Origin: an uncultured Clostridium sp. | Lineage (GTDB): Bacteria > Bacillota > Clostridia > TANB77 > CAG-508 | Length of the DNA stretch: 64,000 bases | Reading direction: 5' to 3' | Assembly: GCA_947244325.1 (NCBI GenBank) | Contig: CAMXJY010000012.1 | Span: 1 to 64,000, forward strand | In this document: positions 63,943-64,000 of the stretch, piece after piece | Layout: every line of letters starts with the position of its first letter | Numbering within the stretch: the stretch's first letter is position 1 | The notes under the pieces: generated by a model | What the model was told of the DNA's origin: nothing | Databases searched by the model: none | What the model saw: the letters and a program-made list of their open reading frames with translations, nothing else | Made by a program: the position numbers and the translations under genes

Positions 63943-64000
63943 ATTCCTTATTTGTCCAAAGTATGTATATTAAAGCTAATAAGGTTACGTTTATAGTAGC

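Overview
The window is AT-rich DNA from a spore-forming, Gram-positive-type Bacillota of class Clostridia, most likely an uncultured gut or rumen lineage. The sporulation phosphatase gene spoIIE, two CotF-like coat genes, mecA, the mre/mrdA/minC rod-shape cluster, DUF4321 next to radC, and the rplI-dnaB-tilS-ftsH block all fit this. Shine-Dalgarno sites are strong and many sigma-A promoters match TTGNNN-17-TATAAT. The genus cannot be named from this sequence alone.

Layout. (1) 1-2.8 kb: the 3'-truncated end of a Cys-rich secreted protein gene, a small secreted protein gene with a matching 5' leader, and a roughly 700-base gap holding five related hairpins at about 43-base spacing plus a long bulged stem. 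(2) 2.5-7.2 kb: an accessory strip with an AAA ATPase (DUF4143 type), a remnant and an intact copy of the Rpn/PD-(D/E)XK 'transposase' family, and a glycolipid-type glycosyltransferase fused to a Nudix domain. The intact Rpn gene lies between perfect 18-bp terminal inverted repeats. (3) 7.3-10.5 kb: spoIIE and a small unknown gene with a near-consensus promoter. (4) 10.5-49.3 kb: five giant surface-protein genes, all on the minus strand, together about 12,600 residues. One is a 3,729-residue protein with NPCBM, transglutaminase-like and F5/8C domains, about 34 Ig-like repeats and a dockerin. The other four form two copies of a two-gene cassette: a DUF11/SdrD-B protein (A) followed by a protein with a thioester-domain-like N-terminus and SdrD-B domains (B). 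(5) 49.6-57.6 kb: two small unknown genes; the minus-strand operon DUF4321-radC-mreC-mreD-mrdA-minC; mecA; and an M23 peptidase. (6) 58-64 kb: coat genes, tRNA-Lys, a REP-like element, then ftsH, tilS, dnaB and rplI, with a candidate small RNA at the right edge.

How the genes fit together. The mre/mrdA/minC operon supplies cell elongation and division-site placement, with mreB absent from its usual place. spoIIE and the coat genes serve sporulation. The giant proteins look like an exported adhesive or substrate-binding surface system, anchored by C-terminal membrane segments behind atypical sortase-like motifs, or in one case by a dockerin. No sortase or cohesin scaffold gene lies in the window.

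Main points for follow-up: the 43-base hairpin array; matching one-base insertions that break both radC and DUF4321; the glycosyltransferase-Nudix fusion; the Rpn gene between inverted repeats; the duplicated thioester-adhesin cassettes, one carrying a Cys/His cluster; and the candidate small RNA whose promoter overlaps that of rplI.
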